A stretch of DNA of 64,000 bases, from NCBI RefSeq assembly GCF_963662805.1, contig NZ_OY759852.1, positions 62,001 through 126,000 on the forward strand. Reading direction: 5' to 3'. The notes beneath the pieces were generated by a model that did not search any database, was not told the DNA's origin, and saw only the letters and a program-made list of their open reading frames with translations. Of this stretch, positions 41,989-49,923 are shown in pieces; position 1 is the stretch's first letter; each line of letters starts with the position of its first letter. This DNA is from an uncultured Cohaesibacter sp. GTDB taxonomy: Bacteria > Pseudomonadota > Alphaproteobacteria > Rhizobiales > Cohaesibacteraceae. The position numbers and the translations under genes were made by a program.

Positions 41989-43298
41989 CAATAGATCTCC
42001 GCATCCATGCGATAGACACCATCATAGGCCCTGAACTTGCCCGCAGACGTGACCGTGGCCCTGATGCAGACAGCGGTCTTTGACGCAGAAAACGTCAAGT
42101 TGCTGCAATTGGAATATGTCGGAGCGGTCACGATCGAAGCGGATGGATCAACGCGCATCGAAGCAGGCAGGGAAACGCTTCCGGCTTCCGCGTAGCTTTC
42201 TGTTTCCCCGAAGTAGCGCACCCCGCGTGTATTGGGGATTTCCCCCTGCCAGCAATAGCGCTGGCAAAGCAGCTCTTCTGTTGCCGTGTCTCTGTCTTCA
42301 TAGGGATCTGCCATAGCGCGGCAGTCACCGACGCAGACAGAGACGCGGGTTGCATCGGACGGCACGACAACAGATGTATCCCCTGCCGTCAGACCGGTCA
42401 CATAAATCGGGCTTGTGCCGGTCGTACCGGCAATGGTTCCGGCTCCGGCGCTGACGCTGTCAAAGGTCAGCGTATAGTCCCCCGCTGGCAGATCCTCGAT
42501 CACCTGCTCCAACCCGTCCGCGTGCCCCTTCCAGCGGTCATAGCCATAAACGCCTGTTCCCGGCGTGCGGGTGCCTTCGCGTTGATTGACCGTGAAGTCG
42601 CCGTTGATGATCCAGTTCTTGGGTTTGACAAAGTCGACGCCAGAAGGAAAGGACACAAGGCCCGTATCCTTGCCAATCTTTGCTCCTGTGAACCAGCTCG
42701 CGCCATCGGGACTGACCTTGAAGGAAAAGTCATCCTCCCCGGCAAGGCCCATTTCCGCCCGGCCCGACCAGTCGGTCTGGAAGAGAAAAGTGCCCGAATT
42801 CGCCGAGGTGCTCTTGTTGATCTTGACCTGCACATCGCCCGAGCCCGGGGTCACGTCATCATGACTGACGAGCACCGCATCAGACTTGACGGCAAGGCGG
42901 TTCGTTTCATCGGCAAGGGTGTTGATGCCCCATGTGCCGACGCCACTCTCGACCACAAAGTCGGTGAAAAGCACCCAGCCCGTGCCGTTGAAGACACAAA
43001 TGGCGACTTCCGCTTCGACCCATGCAAACCAGCCGGTGCCCGGTATCAGCCGCACCCAGCCGCCATCGAGATAGGCGGCAACGCTGTCGTCCCATCCTTC
43101 CCAGTCACCGCTTGCGCCAGCAGCCACGATGTGGCGCTCGCCCTCGTCCGGTTCGGAGGGCGGTGACGTCAGATTGCGATCAAGCACGGAAAGCTGAACC
43201 ACCGTGTCGAGAATGCGCAAGGCCTCATTGTGGGTGACGTGTTTCTGGTCCTGCGATCCGACCAGATAGGGCAATGCCAGATTTGTCGTGTTTTCCAT
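41988..43298 (-). CDS. DUF2793 protein, phage tail/GTA-like
   Basis: A 436-aa protein with the DUF2793 domain at the N-terminus (MENTTNLALPYLVGSQDQKHVTHNEALRILD to about residue 135, with the aromatic WVRLIPGTGWFAWV block). The C-terminal half is rich in Gly, Thr and Ser beta strands, like phage tail fibre or adhesion domains. Such genes belong to prophages or gene-transfer-agent tail regions, but no other phage gene is near. It may be a domesticated or orphan surface-binding protein. GGAGCC precedes the ATG closely, so the ribosome site is unusual. Confidence 0.75.
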   Translation of the reverse strand: MENTTNLALPYLVGSQDQKHVTHNEALRILDTVVQLSVLDRNLTSPPSEPDEGERHIVAAGASGDWEGWDDSVAAYLDGGWVRLIPGTGWFAWVEAEVAICVFNGTGWVLFTDFVVESGVGTWGINTLADETNRLAVKSDAVLVSHDDVTPGSGDVQVKINKSTSANSGTFLFQTDWSGRAEMGLAGEDDFSFKVSPDGASWFTGAKIGKDTGLVSFPSGVDFVKPKNWIINGDFTVNQREGTRTPGTGVYGYDRWKGHADGLEQVIEDLPAGDYTLTFDSVSAGAGTIAGTTGTSPIYVTGLTAGDTSVVVPSDATRVSVCVGDCRAMADPYEDRDTATEELLCQRYCWQGEIPNTRGVRYFGETESYAEAGSVSLPASMRVDPSASIVTAPTYSNCSNLTFSASKTAVCIRATVTSAGKFRAYDGVYRMDAEIY

Positions 43299-43466
43299 GG
43301 CTCCAATGTTCCGTTGATTGACATTGGCCCATTATTCTTCTGCCCCTCATCAACGGGGATCGGGGGCATAAGTTGGACAGTCTAAGCTTTACTCTTTCGC
43401 ATTCGGGCAAGATCTGTAGAATTGCCAGACCCTGTATTTGTTCATAGTCGAATTCCGGAGTGTTTC

Positions 43467-44492
43467 ATGACCGATCTCGCCAATGCCCTCATCGACCGTC
43501 TGCCCAAAGCCGAGCTGCATTTGCACATCGAGGGTACGCTGGAGCCGGAGATGATGCTGAAGCTTGCCAAACGCAACAAGGTCGAGCTGCCTTATGAGAC
43601 TGTCGAGGATGTTGCAAAAGCCTATGAGTTCGACTGCCTGCAGGACTTTCTTGATCTCTATTACATGGGCATGAGCGTGTTGCAGACCGAGCAGGATTTT
43701 CATGACCTGACCTGGGCCTATCTGCTCAAGGTCCATGCGGACAGTCTCACCCATGTGGAGATGTTCTTTGACCCTCAAGCCCACACAGATCGTGGCATTG
43801 CCTTTGAGACGGTGCTCGGCGGGATTGTTTCAGCGCTTGAAAAAGCCAAGGCGGAGCTCGGCATCACCTCAAGACTGATCATGTGCTTCCTGCGCCATCT
43901 CCCAGAAGAGCAGGCTTTCGACACCCTCGAATGCGCCTGCAAACACAAGGAACACATCTATGCGGTGGGTCTCGACAGCTCGGAAAAGGGCTTCCCGCCG
44001 CCGCTGTTCGAACGTGTCTTCGAAGCCGCCCGCAAGGAGGGTTTCACCCCTGTTGCACACGCGGGCGAGGAAGGGCCGGCTGAAAATGTTCGCACAGCGC
44101 TCGATCTTCTTAAAGTGGAGCGGGTAGACCATGGCAACAGTGCCCTCACCGACCCTGAGCTGACCCGGCGACTGGCCAAGCAGCGCACGCCGCTAACCAT
44201 GTGCCCACTCTCCAACCTTCGCCTCAAAGGCATTCCGACCATCGGCGACAGTCCGGTCAAGAAGGCGATGGATGCGGGGCTGTTGGTCACCGTGAATTCC
44301 GATGACCCGAGCTATTTCGGCGGTTATCTGAACGACAATTACCGCGCCATTCACAAAGCTCTCGATCTTGATGAGAATGACATTATCACTCTTGCCAAGA
44401 ACAGCTTTGCGGCGAGCTTCATTCCGGACACGGAGAAACAGGCGCATATCGATGCAATCGACAGGATCGTTGAGGATGTGAAAAAGGACTGA
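43467..44492 (+). CDS. Adenosine/adenine deaminase
   Basis: A 341-aa TIM-barrel deaminase. Zinc ligands and catalytic residues are visible in LHLHIEGT near residues 16-23, VAHAGEEGP near 194-202 (His and the catalytic Glu), and NSDDPSYF near 276-283. The segment AVGLDSSEKGFPP near 167-179 resembles adenine deaminases of the yeast AAH1 group; adenosine deaminases usually have a GIDLAGDE-like sequence there. Adenine as substrate is therefore more likely than adenosine, but this is inference. The ATG at 43467 has a GGAG box; the longer frame from 43422 has none. Confidence 0.85.
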   Translation: MTDLANALIDRLPKAELHLHIEGTLEPEMMLKLAKRNKVELPYETVEDVAKAYEFDCLQDFLDLYYMGMSVLQTEQDFHDLTWAYLLKVHADSLTHVEMFFDPQAHTDRGIAFETVLGGIVSALEKAKAELGITSRLIMCFLRHLPEEQAFDTLECACKHKEHIYAVGLDSSEKGFPPPLFERVFEAARKEGFTPVAHAGEEGPAENVRTALDLLKVERVDHGNSALTDPELTRRLAKQRTPLTMCPLSNLRLKGIPTIGDSPVKKAMDAGLLVTVNSDDPSYFGGYLNDNYRAIHKALDLDENDIITLAKNSFAASFIPDTEKQAHIDAIDRIVEDVKKD

Positions 44493-44525
44493 GGCCCTTC
44501 TCTTTCTTGTGTCAATGCGCTTCGC

Positions 44526-45560
44526 TCAGATCCAGCCCTTCAGCTCATTGAGAGTGAGGGCCTCAAGCATGTCCATGCCTTCGCCGCTGTCATTGAGACA
44601 GCGGATATGGGCGAACTGCTCGCCGCCATGCTCCATGAAAATCTCGCGGTTCTCACCGTCGATCTCCTCAAGGGTCTCAAGGCAATCCGCAGAGAAGCCG
44701 GGATTGACGATGGCCATGCGCTTGACGCCGCTGTTGGCGAGTTCCGTAACGGTCGCGTCGGTATAGGGCTTGATCCATTCTTCCGGCCCGAAGAGTGACT
44801 GGAAGGTGGTTTTCATATAGTCAGCGCTCCAGCCCAGTTTCTCGCGCACAAGGCGCGAGGTTTTCATGCAGTGGCAATAGTAGGGGTCGCCATTGTCGAA
44901 ATAGCGCTGCGGGATGCCATGATAGGAGGCAAGGATGATTTCAGGTTCGAAATCAAGACTTGCGATCTGTTTCTGAAGCGAGGTCGCCAAGGCGTCGATA
45001 TAGGCCGGATCATCATAGTAGGGCGGCAAGGTGCGCAGGGCCGGCTGCCAGCGCATGTCCTGCAGAACGTCGAAAACCACATCATTGACTGTCGCCGTCG
45101 TCGCCGCCGCATATTGGGGATAGAGGGGCAGAACCAGCAGGCGTTCGCAACCCTGCTCAGCCAAAGCCTCGATGCGGGACTTCATGGATGGATTGCCATA
45201 GCGCATGGCGTAATCCACCACTACCTCGCGCCCCAACTCATGGCCGACCAGCCGCTCGGCGAGCTTCTCGGACTGGCTACGGGTGATCGTCAGCAGTGGC
45301 CCTTCGTTCCTGTCATGGTTCCAGATCTTGTCGTAGGCCGCACCGGATTTCTGGGGCCGCGTCTGCAGGATGATGCCATTGAGAATGGGCCACCATTTCC
45401 ACTTGGGATAGTCGATGACGCGTTGGTCGGAGAGGAATTCCTTGAGATAGCGGCGCATGGATTTGTAGTCCGTGCCATCGGGGGTCCCCAGATTAACGAG
45501 GAGGATGCCCACTTTGCCGTGAGCGATCTTGGGGTGAGTATCGGGCCAGTTTGCGGTCAT
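44526..45560 (-). CDS. hemH: Ferrochelatase
   Basis: Inserts Fe2+ into protoporphyrin IX, the last step of heme synthesis. The 344-aa length is normal. GILLVNLGTPDG near residues 18-29 is the family start, LPLYPQYAAATT near 145-156 and ASYHGIPQRYFDNGDPY near 208-224 hold the catalytic histidine, and GFSADCLETLEEI near 280-292 holds the conserved glutamates. There are few cysteines in the C-terminal region, so a [2Fe-2S] cluster is not evident. Confidence 0.95.
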   Translation of the reverse strand: MTANWPDTHPKIAHGKVGILLVNLGTPDGTDYKSMRRYLKEFLSDQRVIDYPKWKWWPILNGIILQTRPQKSGAAYDKIWNHDRNEGPLLTITRSQSEKLAERLVGHELGREVVVDYAMRYGNPSMKSRIEALAEQGCERLLVLPLYPQYAAATTATVNDVVFDVLQDMRWQPALRTLPPYYDDPAYIDALATSLQKQIASLDFEPEIILASYHGIPQRYFDNGDPYYCHCMKTSRLVREKLGWSADYMKTTFQSLFGPEEWIKPYTDATVTELANSGVKRMAIVNPGFSADCLETLEEIDGENREIFMEHGGEQFAHIRCLNDSGEGMDMLEALTLNELKGWI

Positions 45561-45882
45561 TTCGGGGTCCTTGTCACCATGCGGTCTTCAATTCGGATCA
45601 GCGTTATGAGTAGCAGGATAAGCGGTCACGTGCACCCGGTCCGGGATTGTTCATACATGAAAAGCTTGCAATGCTCCGCAATAAGCGAGGGGTTTATCGG
45701 TTGGAGGATCCGGATGAATGCCGCCCTTCTCCGCCGAGCGCAAATGTGTGGGGGACTGTGACACATAGGGGCAGAAAAGAGCGGCACGTTGAAGAGCTTC
45801 TAGGGTCGCTCTGACGTTGCTACGCTTCTAGTTTCCGGATGGATCACTGCCACTGCCAAAAAAACACAGCAGTTTGTTCGCG
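45561..45882. other. Intergenic region upstream of hemH
   Basis: 322 bases with no supported gene. It should hold the hemH promoter and the end of the GNAT transcript; no clear hairpin or operator was seen. Confidence 0.4.
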
Positions 45883-46356
45883 CTATATGGCAAGCCTGTA
45901 GAAGACGCTATCGACTTTGGGAAAGGTGAAATTGGGCGGTAGATCGGGCTTGTTGACTGCCTCGAACCCGGACCTTTCATAAAAGCGATGGGCGCGCTGC
46001 ATCCGATCTGTCGTGCCAAGGTAAATCCAGCCGATGCCCTTGCTACGGGCATGATCGATTGCCGTTGCGAGCAGCCGTTGAGCGAGGCCGCTCGATCCGC
46101 GATAGTCGGCATGAACGAAGACCTTGCGCAGGGCCAGAATGTTCTCGCCGATATCCTCAAGAGCGATGGTGCCGACGACCATATCTCCCTCGACGGCCAC
46201 CCAGAATTCGCCATGTCCAACCTGATACCGGGCGGGAATGTCCTTGAGGTCTGGCTGGTCGTCATAGGTGATGTCGAGCCCGAATTCTCCACGCTGGATC
46301 GGCACGATCAGATCGCGAATGCCAAGCTTGTCCTGAGGTTCATAGGGGCGGATCAT
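45883..46356 (-). CDS. GNAT-family N-acetyltransferase
   Basis: A 157-aa acetyltransferase. The acetyl-CoA loop is RKVFVHADYRGSSGLAQRLLATAIDHA near residues 78-104, and GTTDRMQRAHRFYERSGFEAV near 115-135 is the usual motif B. The ATG at 46356 (MIRPYEPQDK) gives the canonical GNAT start. A GTG at 46389 overlapping the rlmE stop is possible and would add 11 residues. Substrate unknown. It follows rlmE and could be co-transcribed with it. Confidence 0.82.
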   Translation of the reverse strand: MIRPYEPQDKLGIRDLIVPIQRGEFGLDITYDDQPDLKDIPARYQVGHGEFWVAVEGDMVVGTIALEDIGENILALRKVFVHADYRGSSGLAQRLLATAIDHARSKGIGWIYLGTTDRMQRAHRFYERSGFEAVNKPDLPPNFTFPKVDSVFYRLAI

Positions 46357-46385
46357 TGGGCTTTCATCACACATCGCCAGAAGGC

Positions 46386-47129
46386 TCACTCGTCTTCGTC
46401 GCCCATGCGGTCATCCTCAGCTTGCCCGCGGAAACCTTTGGCAAACACATACATTTCGGGGCTTTCCTTGCGGCTTGCAGGCGGCTTGATGTGATGGATG
46501 GTCTCATAGTCGCGCTTCATTTCGGCGAGCATCTCGTGTTCCGTGCCACCCCTGAAGACCTTAGAGAGGAAGATCCCGCCGGGACGCAGGTTTTCCTTGG
46601 CGAACAGGGCGGCGACCTCGAACAGGTGCACCGTGCGCAGATGGTCGGTCTGTTTGTGGCCCGTTGTGGGTGCAGCCATGTCTGAGAGCACCACGTCCGG
46701 CTTGTGGCCGCCGAGCGCATCCAACAGCATCTGCGGCGCATCATCGTCGAGGAAATCCTTAAGCAGCACCGTCACGCCGGGGAGCGGGTCCATGCCGAGA
46801 TAGTCAATGCCGACGACCAGCGGATTGTCGCTGTTGGAATGCACGCGACGGGCCGCGATGTCACACCAACCGCCGGGCGCACAGCCGAGGTCAACGACGC
46901 GCATTCCGGGTTTGAGGAACTGGAAGCGGTCATCCATCTCGATGAGCTTGAAGGTGGAGCGGGAGCGGAAGCCCTCTTGCTTGGCGCGCTGCACATAGGG
47001 GTCATTGAGCTGGCGCTGAAGCCAGCGGGTCGACGAGCTCTTGCGACCACGTGCCGACTTCACACGGACTTTCTGAACGCGATGTCCCCGGCTATCCTGG
47101 CCCTCACCACCACTTGACTTCTTTGCCAT
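46386..47129 (-). CDS. rlmE: 23S rRNA 2'-O-ribose U2552 methyltransferase
   Basis: A 247-aa RrmJ/FtsJ-type methyltransferase that modifies U2552 of 23S rRNA. It has the SAM motif VVDLGCAPGGWCDIAARR near residues 79-96 and the K-D-K-E tetrad: Lys in RSRSTFKLIEMD, Asp in LSDMAAPT, Lys in LSKVFRGG, and Glu in RKESPEMYVFAKGF. A basic, Ser/Gly-rich N-terminal extension of about 45 residues is usual in Hyphomicrobiales. It follows the ppx/gppA gene with about 90 bases between, an order common in that group. Confidence 0.93.
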   Translation of the reverse strand: MAKKSSGGEGQDSRGHRVQKVRVKSARGRKSSSTRWLQRQLNDPYVQRAKQEGFRSRSTFKLIEMDDRFQFLKPGMRVVDLGCAPGGWCDIAARRVHSNSDNPLVVGIDYLGMDPLPGVTVLLKDFLDDDAPQMLLDALGGHKPDVVLSDMAAPTTGHKQTDHLRTVHLFEVAALFAKENLRPGGIFLSKVFRGGTEHEMLAEMKRDYETIHHIKPPASRKESPEMYVFAKGFRGQAEDDRMGDEDE

Positions 47130-47222
47130 TCGTCCTTCTCCGGCTGCCTGCGGGCTCTAGGCTCTCGCGTAGCAGCTTATCTCTCTTCATGCTTTGGGGT
47201 CGCGCCCGCTTTTTGGCGCGCT

Positions 47223-49280
47223 TCATTCTGCGTCAGGTGATCCCGGGCGACGTCCCTGACCACCGCGATTGTTTCGACCGCCCCGGCGGCGATTGCGGCG
47301 CTTCTTGTTATTGCCCTTCTTGCCCGACGTTTGCGTCCAGACCCCGTCGTCGATCATCATTTCCATCAGGATGCCTTCGCGCAGACCACGGTCGGCGACA
47401 CGCAGTTGGGCGCAGGGCCATTCCCGATGAAAGGCTTCGAGGATCGCACAGCCTGCGAGAACCAGATCGGCCCGATCCTGTCCGATGCAGGGATTTTTGA
47501 TCCGTTCCTCGAAATTCATGTCGAGCACCCGCCCGATCATGTCACGAAGCTCGGTCGCCGTCAGCCATGTTCCGTCGACCTGACGGCGGTCGTAGCGTTC
47601 GAGGCCCAGATGCACACCGGCAAGGGTCGTCACGGTTCCTGACGTTCCCAGCATATGAATATGCTTGGTCTTGATCGCTTCGGCCAGCGCCTCGCGCTCT
47701 TCGAAATGGTGCAGCATCTCGCGCACTTCGGCCACCATGGCCTCGAAGTCGTCACGGGTGACCTGATGTCCCCCATGCTTTTCGGACAGGGTGACAACAC
47801 CAACCTGAAGGGAGGCCCAACAGCGAATGCGTTCGGACAGATGGCGCATGGCGCGCCGGGTCTGCCGATTGCGCTTCTCACCCGGCAGAGGCTGCCCCTC
47901 TTCGTTCAGCGGGTCGAGATCAAGCCAGACGATTTCCGACGAGCCGCCGCCAATGTCGAACAGCACGACACCGTCCGCTTCAGGATGCACCAGAGAGGCA
48001 CAGCCGGCAACGGCGAGGCGCGCCTCGGTCTCGCGGTTGACGATCTCGAGTTTGAGGCCGGTTTCCCGCTGCACCCGTTGCAGAAAGGCGCTGCCGTTCT
48101 GGGCGCGGCGACAGGCTTCGGTCGCGATCAGGCGGAAACGCTTGACGGCCCGATAGGACAGTTTGGACTGGCACACCTTGAGTGCGGCAATCGCCCGGTC
48201 CTGTGCATCATCGCTGAGCCGTCCGGATTGGGAGAGCCCCTCGCCCAGGCGGACGATGCGCGAGAAGGCATCGATCACGCGAAAACTCTGTCCGTGAGGT
48301 TCGGCGACCAACAGGCGACAATTGTTTGTGCCCAAGTCAAGCGCCGCATAGGTCTGGCGGCTGTCTGCATGAGCGTGAGTGTGAGCCGGGCTCCCATGCT
48401 GGGAACGCTGTGGTTTGGGGCCATTGGCCTGCGCACCCTGAGCGGGGCGATTGTCCTGCCCGGGATTGCCACGTCTTGCCTGTTTGTTGCGATTGTCTTG
48501 CCCAGAGCCTTGAGAAGCGCCTTGCGAGGAAGACTTTCCACCTCGGTCGTCGCGCCGCTCGTTCTCATTGGAGGAGCGCCCAGGCGCCTGAGCATCCTGA
48601 CGACCTTCACCCCGCCCGTCCCCTCGTCCATCATTGCGCCCATCACCTCGCCCGTCCTGACGATTGCGCCCGGACTGGTTCTTGCGATGTTGCTTTTTGG
48701 AGGGGCGGCCGTTTGGCCCAGCTTGTGCGTTGGATGCAGCTGTGCCATCCGCCGATCCGCTGCCGGAGGGGCGTTCACTCTTTCCAGTTGTCGCAGGTTG
48801 TCCATTTGCTACAGTTTGCACTGGAGCATCGGGACCACTGCCTGTCTGCTGCAAGCCCGGTGTCTGGTTGTCACCACGACGCCGCCTTGAGCGTGACCGG
48901 CGCCTGTTGCGCCCTGGCTGCTGGCTCTTCTGGGTATCCGGGTCCAAGACGACGGATTCCCCCTGCCGAGACATTTTGGACGCACTGAGCCCGTTGGCTT
49001 TGTCGGCGTCCGTTTTGGTCTGTGTGACAGGTGTCGCTTCTGCCCCGTTCTCCTGCCCTTTTCCATGTCCATGGGTGGCAGTGGGTCGATCAGGGCCGCG
49101 CTCAAGGCCAGCAGCTGAATGGCTCCCTCGCGGGTTGCCTTCAGCGTCCTGTGCCAATTTCTGTCTCCCGCTGCGCTGCAAACATGAGGACAAGGCATGG
49201 CGCGCAGCATGTGATTCAATCAGTTTGTCGAGAACCACTCTAGCAGCCTGACGCAAAAGGGCAAGTCGCGATTGCCGCAC
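47223..49280 (-). CDS. Ppx/GppA-family phosphatase with a long disordered N-terminus
   Basis: The conserved part begins near residue 310 (TYAALDLGTNNCRLLV) and shows the ASKHA phosphatase blocks: ATEACRRAQNG, ETEARLAVAG, VLFDIGGGSSEIV and LGTSGTVTTLAGV. Exopolyphosphatase/guanosine pentaphosphatase activity is the family function. The first 300 residues are low complexity, with many Gln, Gly, Arg, Asn and Ser (for example DGRGDGRNDGRGDGRGEG), and there is a basic RGG-like C-terminal tail (KKRRNRRRGGRNNRGG). Both ends could bind RNA. The true start is uncertain; 49280 is the longest, and no good ribosome site marks an internal choice. Confidence 0.85.
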   Translation of the reverse strand: MRQSRLALLRQAARVVLDKLIESHAARHALSSCLQRSGRQKLAQDAEGNPRGSHSAAGLERGPDRPTATHGHGKGQENGAEATPVTQTKTDADKANGLSASKMSRQGESVVLDPDTQKSQQPGRNRRRSRSRRRRGDNQTPGLQQTGSGPDAPVQTVANGQPATTGKSERPSGSGSADGTAASNAQAGPNGRPSKKQHRKNQSGRNRQDGRGDGRNDGRGDGRGEGRQDAQAPGRSSNENERRDDRGGKSSSQGASQGSGQDNRNKQARRGNPGQDNRPAQGAQANGPKPQRSQHGSPAHTHAHADSRQTYAALDLGTNNCRLLVAEPHGQSFRVIDAFSRIVRLGEGLSQSGRLSDDAQDRAIAALKVCQSKLSYRAVKRFRLIATEACRRAQNGSAFLQRVQRETGLKLEIVNRETEARLAVAGCASLVHPEADGVVLFDIGGGSSEIVWLDLDPLNEEGQPLPGEKRNRQTRRAMRHLSERIRCWASLQVGVVTLSEKHGGHQVTRDDFEAMVAEVREMLHHFEEREALAEAIKTKHIHMLGTSGTVTTLAGVHLGLERYDRRQVDGTWLTATELRDMIGRVLDMNFEERIKNPCIGQDRADLVLAGCAILEAFHREWPCAQLRVADRGLREGILMEMMIDDGVWTQTSGKKGNNKKRRNRRRGGRNNRGGQGRRPGSPDAE

Positions 49281-49559
49281 AGCGTTACCGGCGCTTCGCC
49301 CCGAAACTCTCGCGCCGGTGAGAATCTCATTTGGTCGCAGGGCGTGTCAGGTGCCGTCGGTATTGACCCAAAAGAACTTTTTTGGCACCCCGAGGCGACG
49401 AAATCCTGTCACTCCTGTGGGAAAGGAGCGAAAATTTACAAGTGTCACAGCTTTTTCAAAAAGCCCTCTTGACGCCCCTATCTGACGGTTATAGAACCCC
49501 CGCACAACGTTCGTCCATGAGCGTTCTGCCGGGTTCGGCAGGGCTGCTTCTAGGCCCAA

Positions 49560-49584
49560 TGCTGGGGATTAGTTTAATGGTAGA
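49560..49584 (+). repeat. Left copy of the tRNA-Gln 25-bp direct repeat
   Basis: Identical over 25 bases to 53658-53682. It covers two upstream bases and the first 22 or so bases of tRNA-Gln, then diverges within the D arm. It marks the left edge of the insertion. Confidence 0.85.
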
Positions 49585-49593
49585 GCAGTGACC

Positions 49594-49619
49594 AACCGCA
49601 GAATCCTGCGGTTTTATTT
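49594..49619 (+). terminator. Terminator directly after the truncated tRNA copy
   Basis: AACCGCAG pairs with CTGCGGTT around a 4-nt loop and is followed by TTTTATTT. It would end any transcript that starts at the original tRNA promoter left of the element. Confidence 0.8.
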
Positions 49620-49626
49620 GTAAAAC
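49617..49626 (+). repeat. Edge repeat TTTGTAAAAC, left copy 1
   Basis: First of five copies of TTTGTAAAAC near the island edges. It is extended to TTTGTAAAACTCA here, which matches the inward part of the copies at 53453 and 53561. Confidence 0.55.
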
Positions 49627-49656
49627 TCACCGCTTTTGTAACGTCATACACCCGAA

Positions 49657-49666
49657 TTTGTAAAAC
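49657..49666 (+). repeat. Edge repeat TTTGTAAAAC, left copy 2
   Basis: Extended leftwards to CGAATTTGTAAAAC, 14 bases shared with the copy at 53627. A weaker copy (TTTTGTAA) lies between the two left repeats near 49634. Confidence 0.55.
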
Positions 49667-49923
49667 TATCCAGTCGCATAGAATGCACTCGAAATGCGAC
49701 TTTGAACCGCCCCTGTATTTGGAACGACCTCTGCCCTACATCAAGCAGGCCATCATCAGGTTCAAGAGCGATATTCATTTCCGTTAACCTGCAATCGCGT
49801 CAGATTCTCGATTTAAGCAAAAGCCCTTTGCGGACTTTTATGCTGATTGCAGCGAGCTCACAAAATGAGCCCAAAGCGGCCATGGTATAAGACTAGCCGA
49901 TGCCCGCATTAGGGTGTAGCGAT
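49667..49923. other. Non-coding left part of the insertion
   Basis: No gene is supported. A small inverted repeat (GTCGCAT ... ATGCGAC) lies near 49673-49700. The open frame 49702-49890 has no ribosome site or family resemblance. Confidence 0.4.

Noticed and set aside
47655..48890. Long plus-strand frame opposite the Ppx/GppA gene
   Set aside because: Antisense to a conserved protein; its sequence reflects the GC-rich repeats of the other strand.
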